DNA from: an uncultured Erysipelotrichaceae bacterium
GTDB taxonomy: Bacteria; Bacillota_I; Bacilli_A; RF39; UBA660
Direction of reading: 5' to 3'
Assembly (NCBI GenBank): GCA_902766815.1
Contig: CACXEZ010000060.1
Coordinates: 1 to 10,119, forward strand
Length of the DNA stretch: 10,119 nt
Within the stretch, counting starts at the first letter, position 1. Each line of letters opens with the position of its first letter. Shown piece by piece: positions 5,828-10,119 of the stretch. Under the pieces are notes generated by a model. It searched no databases and was not told the DNA's origin. It worked only from the letters and a program-made list of their open reading frames with translations. A program made the position numbers and the translations under genes.

Positions 5828-7259
5828 TCTATTAAATGAATTTTTTACATATGAAACCAAAAATAATCTTTTTGACATTGAATTTGAATCATTTAAAATA
5901 TGGGAAATATTAAGAACCTATGTTTTTATTGAAATAGAACAAATTTATAATAATTTACAACCATTGTTTCCACAAAAAAATTCTTCTAAAAAAAAACATA
6001 TATCATTCAATGTAATAAATAGCATTAGATTATTTTTGATTAAAAATAGAGATTATGTTTTTCTGAATAATCCAAGAAGGGTAAAGCAAAAAAATGGTGA
6101 ATATTATTGTATATATACTGATTTGCTAATTGATTTATTAAAGAAAAATCATACATGTACAACATTTGAAGATCCATATTGGGCATTGTCAAAATCAAGT
6201 AATATATCACATTTTGAACCAATAAAAACTGAAGACATATGTTATTTAGATTTTGTAGAGTTCATTTTCAAAATAAAAAAAATATTCTATAAAACGTTTA
6301 ATAGAAATTACAAAAAATTACATGCAATATTAAATAAATTAGAACAAGATATTGAAAAGGAATTTAAATGTAATCTAACTGATATATTTAAAGTTGGTGA
6401 AGACAAAATTTTATACTTAGTTTTGACTAAAAAAATATATGTTAAATTAATAAAAAGAATAAAACCAAAAGCTATATTAGAATTTTACGATGCCTTTCCA
6501 TCGAAAGTTGTAATAAATAAAATAGCTAAAGAACAAAACATTCCAATTATAGAAATTCAGCACGGCATAGTAACAAAAGAGAATCCTATATTTTTAAAGT
6601 ATAGTGATTTATCAAGACAATATGATTGCGTGCCAGATTATGTTTTGTCTTATGGAGAAAAATTGTTAAATACCGAACATATGCCAATTAAAAAGAATAA
6701 CATTTACTACGTAGGAAATTTATTTTTAAAAAGTAAAATAAATGAATATAAAAACAATATTGCGAAAAAAAAGAATATATTATTCATTTCACAATCAAAT
6801 TTAGGTAAATATATAAGTGAAAGTGCGAGTAAATTGGCTGATTTGTTAAAAAAAGATAACGAATATAAAATAATATACAAAATGCATCCGTACGAAATCG
6901 GAAACAATTATGAATGTTTGAAAAAATCAAACATCGAAATAATAAACAATAGAGAAAAAGATATATATTATTATCAATCAATTTCAATTGCTCAAGTAGG
7001 AATTTATAGTACTGGTATATATGAAGGAATAGCATTTGGATTAAAAACATTTATATTGGATAATAAATATGGAACAAAAGAAATAAAAGGTATATTAAAA
7101 GAAGATAATCAAATTACTTATGTAACAGACATAAAAGAAATTGCCGAAAATATTAAAAATATTAAAGAAAACCAAAAGAATATTGATAATAAATATTGGG
7201 AAAAAGTTGATGAAAACAAAATAATTGATATAATAGACAAAATAACAAATAATTGCTGA
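5817..7259 (+). CDS. Probable GT-B glycosyltransferase, candidate nonulosonyl (sialyl/KDN/KDO-type) transferase
   Basis: A 480-residue cytosolic protein without signal peptide or membrane helix. The N-terminal FDIEFESFKIWEILRTY resembles the start of surface-polysaccharide transferases of the KpsC/sialyltransferase-like kind. The C-terminal half has a GT-B look: ILEFYDAFPSK (E222-D225), a strand and turn with IPIIEIQHGI (Q248, H249, G250), KMHPYE (H357, P358), and YSTGIYEGIAFG (Y397, S398, T399, E403), then a closing helix. HP and Ser-Ser/Thr motifs are shared by bacterial sialyltransferase families that use CMP-sugars and bind the cytidine part. The third motif of those families (D/E-D/E-G) is not obvious. 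With the CMP-nonulosonate genes directly upstream, the natural inference is that it transfers that sugar to a glycan, lipid or protein acceptor. Start ATG 5817 lies inside the Nudix gene with only a weak AAAGA before it, so coupling may drive initiation. It ends in TGA, with an in-frame TAA four codons later. Very AT-rich, with many ATA codons. Confidence 0.7.
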   Translation: MKNNLLNEFFTYETKNNLFDIEFESFKIWEILRTYVFIEIEQIYNNLQPLFPQKNSSKKKHISFNVINSIRLFLIKNRDYVFLNNPRRVKQKNGEYYCIYTDLLIDLLKKNHTCTTFEDPYWALSKSSNISHFEPIKTEDICYLDFVEFIFKIKKIFYKTFNRNYKKLHAILNKLEQDIEKEFKCNLTDIFKVGEDKILYLVLTKKIYVKLIKRIKPKAILEFYDAFPSKVVINKIAKEQNIPIIEIQHGIVTKENPIFLKYSDLSRQYDCVPDYVLSYGEKLLNTEHMPIKKNNIYYVGNLFLKSKINEYKNNIAKKKNILFISQSNLGKYISESASKLADLLKKDNEYKIIYKMHPYEIGNNYECLKKSNIEIINNREKDIYYYQSISIAQVGIYSTGIYEGIAFGLKTFILDNKYGTKEIKGILKEDNQITYVTDIKEIAENIKNIKENQKNIDNKYWEKVDENKIIDIIDKITNNC

Positions 7260-7296
7260 TATATCATTTAAAAGAACATTTATTGGGGGTAAATTC

Positions 7297-9471
7297 ATGG
7301 ACAAAATAATTGTAGAAAAAAACAAACTAAAAGATACTTTAGAAATAATTAAAGATATTCTTTTATATGAAAAAGATGATCTAGATGATTTATATAACAA
7401 TTTCCATGGTAAAAGAGAAGACTTGTGGCGAATTGTAGAAAGAAAAAAAATTCATATTAATAATTTAAAAGCATCACTAGAAAAACCATATTTTGCTAGA
7501 GTCGATTTCATTAATGAATCTGACGATCAAAAACATACAATATACATAGGAAAAAATGGAATAAGTAAAAGCGCAAATATTGTTGTTACTGACTGGAGAG
7601 CTCCGATAAGTTCACTATATTATGATGCTGAAATTGGTAAATGTAGTTTTGATGCTCCAGAAGGTACAATTAGTGGAGAAATGACATTGAAACGTCAATA
7701 TGAAATTGAACATGGAGAATTATTAAAATACTTTGATGTTGATTTAGTTTCCAATGATGCTTTACTCCAAAAATATTTAAATGATAATAATGACAATAGA
7801 TTAAAAAGCATTGTTTCTACAATTCAAAAAGAACAAAATGAAGTAATCAGAAAAAATTTTTTTGATAATTTAATAGTACAAGGTGTAGCAGGTTCAGGAA
7901 AGACAACAGTAGCACTTCATAGAATTGCATATTTAGTATACAATTACATGAATCAAATAAACCAAAATCAATATTTAGTAATTGGACCTAACCCAGTATT
8001 TATAAAATATATTAAATCAGTTTTACCTGAACTAGATGTGTCAGGAGTAACTCAATCAACTTTTGAATTGTTTGCTAAGGAATATGTTGGTGGATTAATT
8101 AATATTAATTCTTCAGATAAAAAAGTAAATGATAGTATATCTGGGAAAAATCATAACGATATTGATAAATTTAAATCATCATTAAGATATAAGGATATGA
8201 TTGATAAATTTATTGAGATATATTTTAATGCTATAACATACAATGATTTAAAAGTAGGAAATTTTACAGTATTAGATAAAAACATCATTATGAATACATT
8301 CAATGAAATAAATAGAATGTCTAATACAAGCCTAGAGAATAAAATAGAATTAACTATTGAAAGGTTATGTAAACACATTGATGAATATAATAGTTCCATT
8401 ATATCTAAATATGATGATTACACCTATGAAATATTTAAAAATACTGAAGACATTAAAGAAAGAAACAAATTAAGAACAACTATTGCCAAAGAACGCGAAG
8501 AAATAAAAAAGAATTGTAAAGCGACTCTTAGAAAATATTTTTCTAAAGCTAAAGTAAGTCCTACTAAATTATATAAATTATTCATTTCATCAATTGAAGA
8601 TTTTAATTTATATAATTATAATAATTTAAAACTACTAAAAAAAGAAACCCTAACAAATATAAGGAAAGATAATTATGATTTTGAAGATTTATCTGCCCTA
8701 ATGTATATTAAATGCTCTATTTCTCCGGATAGAAAATACTCTATGCTTAGACATGTAGTTATTGATGAAGCACAAGATTTAGGTGAATTTAATTTCTATA
8801 CATTAAAGAATATATTACCGAATGCTACATTTAGTATCTTTGGAGACTTAGCTCAATCAATATATGATTATCGTGGAATCGATAACTGGGAACAAGTAAA
8901 CAGCATAATGTTTAATAATGATGGAGAGATAGTTAAATTCAAAAAAAGTTATCGAACTACCGCTGAAATTATGAATGCTGCAGATGCTGTCGCTGAAAGC
9001 ATTGATATGGAAAAATCAGATTTAGTAGTAAGACATGGTTCTCCAGTTAAATATACCGATATAGGAATAAAAGAGTTGATTCCTAACTACATAATTAGAA
9101 AAGTAGAAGAATACAAACAAAAAGGCTATAAAACTATTGCTATAATCAGCAAATCTGATTCTATGTCACAAGATATTAATGAAGAGCTTAAAGAAAATGG
9201 CCTAAACATACCCAACATTTCCATTAATGATGATTTGACTGAAGATAAGTATAGAATATGTACAATATCAAATCAATTAGCCAAAGGATTAGAATTTGAT
9301 GCTGTAATTATTAATGATGCAAGCGAAAAAAATTATTCATCAAATAATAGACTAGATATGAAATTATTATATGTTGCTATTACAAGAGCATTACATGAAA
9401 TAGATATTATGTATGCTGGAGAATTAACCAAACCGTTACAACAAAACATATCTAGAGTACTAAAAAAATAA
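7297..9471 (+). CDS. helD: HelD-like RNA polymerase-recycling motor (UvrD-family helicase fold)
   Basis: A 724-residue superfamily 1 ATPase. The N terminus has a long charged helical hairpin and the HelD-specific KPYFARVDF and VTDWRAPISSLYYD blocks, followed by MTLKRQYEI and STIQKEQNEVIR. Walker A is GVAGSGKTT at 196-204 (K202), Walker B is DEAQD at 490-494. Then come GDLAQSIYDYRG (motif III), KKSYRTTAEI (motif IV), LAKGLEFDAVII (motif V) and YVAITRA at 692-698 (motif VI, with the arginine finger). B. subtilis HelD is about 774 residues, so length fits. HelD enters RNA polymerase channels and uses ATP to free stalled or post-termination complexes; some actinobacterial HelD proteins protect against rifampicin. 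The insert between motifs is AT-rich and poorly conserved, as expected. The start has a GGGGG site at 7285-7289. It lies 37 bases after the glycosyltransferase and could share its transcript, but ATA codon use (about 9 of the first 26 Ile) is intermediate, and its role is unrelated to the sugar genes. Confidence 0.92.
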   Translation: MDKIIVEKNKLKDTLEIIKDILLYEKDDLDDLYNNFHGKREDLWRIVERKKIHINNLKASLEKPYFARVDFINESDDQKHTIYIGKNGISKSANIVVTDWRAPISSLYYDAEIGKCSFDAPEGTISGEMTLKRQYEIEHGELLKYFDVDLVSNDALLQKYLNDNNDNRLKSIVSTIQKEQNEVIRKNFFDNLIVQGVAGSGKTTVALHRIAYLVYNYMNQINQNQYLVIGPNPVFIKYIKSVLPELDVSGVTQSTFELFAKEYVGGLININSSDKKVNDSISGKNHNDIDKFKSSLRYKDMIDKFIEIYFNAITYNDLKVGNFTVLDKNIIMNTFNEINRMSNTSLENKIELTIERLCKHIDEYNSSIISKYDDYTYEIFKNTEDIKERNKLRTTIAKEREEIKKNCKATLRKYFSKAKVSPTKLYKLFISSIEDFNLYNYNNLKLLKKETLTNIRKDNYDFEDLSALMYIKCSISPDRKYSMLRHVVIDEAQDLGEFNFYTLKNILPNATFSIFGDLAQSIYDYRGIDNWEQVNSIMFNNDGEIVKFKKSYRTTAEIMNAADAVAESIDMEKSDLVVRHGSPVKYTDIGIKELIPNYIIRKVEEYKQKGYKTIAIISKSDSMSQDINEELKENGLNIPNISINDDLTEDKYRICTISNQLAKGLEFDAVIINDASEKNYSSNNRLDMKLLYVAITRALHEIDIMYAGELTKPLQQNISRVLKK

Positions 9472-9524
9472 GAATAATTAATTTTATTCTTTTCAAACTA
9501 TTGATAAACTAAGTCATTAGTCTG

Positions 9525-9556
9525 AAGGCAATTAAAGTAAATTGCCTTTTTATCTT
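9525..9556 (+). terminator. Rho-independent terminator after helD
   Basis: A perfect 9-base stem, AAGGCAATT at 9525-9533 and AATTGCCTT at 9540-9548, with a six-base loop, is followed by TTTTATCTTTT. A weaker AT-only-like hairpin (AAGAATAA 9470-9477 with TTATTCTT 9484-9491) sits directly at the helD stop and may add to termination. No A-run precedes the main stem, so it points rightward only. Confidence 0.75.
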
Positions 9557-9570
9557 TTATATGTTAAAAT
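9543..9570 (+). promoter_or_regulatory. Likely metG promoter with extended -10, overlapping the terminator
   Basis: TTGCCT at 9543-9548 could be the -35, then a 16-base spacer and TAAAAT at 9565-9570, with TG one base upstream (9562-9563), forming an extended -10 (TGTTAAAAT). Transcription would begin near 9577, leaving a leader of about 16 bases that contains the AGAGGG ribosome site. This is too short for a T-box or S-box riboswitch. Confidence 0.6.
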
Positions 9571-9592
9571 ATTACGAGAGAAGAGGGATAAT

Positions 9593-10119
9593 ATGGAAAA
9601 AAGAGATATATTTATTGGTGGAGCATGGCCATATGCTAATTATTTTTTACATATTGGTCATTTTGCAGCTTTATTACCTGGTGATATCCTTGCTAAATAT
9701 TTTAGAGGAAAAGGTGATAATGTTATCTATGTATCTGGATCAGATTGTCATGGAACACCAATTACTGAAAGAGCTAAAAAAGAAAATAAGAGTCCACGTG
9801 AAATAGCCGAATATTATCACAATGAGTTTGCAAATACATTTAAAAATGCTGGTTTTGAATATGATCTATATTCTGCTACAATGACTGACCATCATAAAGA
9901 ATATGTTATGAAACAATTTACAAAAATGTTAGATAACGGCTATATTTATGAAAAAGAAGAAGCACAAGATTATTGTGAAAAATGTGAGAAGTTTTTATCG
10001 GATAGAGAAATTGTCGGTACTTGTCCACGTTGTGGTGGAGAAAGTACTGGTGATCAATGTGATACATGTGGATCTTCACTTGATAGTAGTGAAGTTTTAG
10101 ATAAACATTGTAAAGAATG
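9593..10119 (+). CDS. metG: Methionyl-tRNA synthetase, 3'-truncated by the window edge
   Basis: The frame is open from ATG 9593 to the end: 175 codons of a protein normally 520-680 residues. Methionyl-tRNA synthetase charges tRNA-Met with methionine. The N terminus reads FIGGAWPYANYFLHIGH, containing the class I HIGH motif at residues 20-23. It is followed by VSGSDCHGTPITERAK and the zinc-binding insertion with C-x2-C pairs (YCEKCEKF, then CPRCGG, then CDTCGS). Four such pairs or knuckles place it with the E. coli/archaeal-like MetG form carrying the longer zinc domain and not the B. subtilis form with one simplified knuckle. The KMSKS loop and anticodon domain lie beyond the window. The ribosome site AGAGGG is just upstream. 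Codon use (2 of 9 Ile as ATA) agrees with the other core genes of the window. Confidence 0.93.
   Translation, partial: MEKRDIFIGGAWPYANYFLHIGHFAALLPGDILAKYFRGKGDNVIYVSGSDCHGTPITERAKKENKSPREIAEYYHNEFANTFKNAGFEYDLYSATMTDHHKEYVMKQFTKMLDNGYIYEKEEAQDYCEKCEKFLSDREIVGTCPRCGGESTGDQCDTCGSSLDSSEVLDKHCKE

Noticed and set aside
7253..7283. Possible separate promoter for helD (TTGCTG ... CATTTAT)
   Set aside because: The -10 is a poor match and transcription would start on the ribosome site.
9561..9806. 81-codon open frame starting before metG
   Set aside because: It is out of frame with the clear metG reading frame, which covers the same bases with HIGH and zinc motifs.
1..10119. CRISPR array, insertion sequence, tRNA or rRNA gene
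   Set aside because: No regularly spaced repeats, transposase reading frame, terminal inverted repeats or tRNA-like cloverleaf were seen on either strand.

Overview
The window is AT-rich (roughly 70-75 % A+T by eye) and every gene is on the + strand. Starts are purine-rich ribosome sites (GGAGGG, GGGGG, AAGGAG). The standard bacterial code holds: Trp is TGG throughout and two genes end in TGA. With a HelD-type RNA polymerase motor, this points to a low-GC Bacillota (a clostridium- or erysipelotrichia-like bacterium). I cannot name the species.

Left flank (1-987): the 3' part of a Ham1/RdgB-type house-cleaning NTP pyrophosphatase with an altered C-terminal motif, followed 20 bases later by a GrpB (UPF0157) family protein. 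A 161-base AT-rich spacer follows, with a TATAAT box and a 13-base direct repeat.

Centre (1149-7259): a tightly packed eight-gene operon that looks like a nonulosonic-acid (sialic-acid-like) sugar cassette. The order is KdsC-type HAD sugar-acid phosphatase, ParB/Srx-fold protein, NeuB-type synthase without the SAF domain, NeuA-type CMP-sugar synthetase, an unrecognised 159-residue protein, a radical SAM/SPASM enzyme, a Nudix hydrolase, and a GT-B-like glycosyltransferase with HP and Ser-Thr motifs. The phosphatase implies a phosphorylated route: aldose-6-phosphate plus PEP gives a nine-carbon acid 9-phosphate, which is dephosphorylated, CMP-activated and then transferred. There is no UDP-GlcNAc 2-epimerase or N-acetyltransferase, and the synthase lacks the SAF domain that contacts the N-acetyl group in NeuB. 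I therefore infer a non-acetylated acid such as KDN (from mannose-6-phosphate), possibly modified further by the radical SAM and ParB-like proteins. The operon uses many more ATA isoleucine codons than its flanks, which suggests an acquired accessory island.

Right flank (7297-10119): a complete helD-like gene, a 122-base spacer in which its terminator hairpin overlaps the likely promoter of the next gene, and the first 175 codons of methionyl-tRNA synthetase (metG), which runs off the window.
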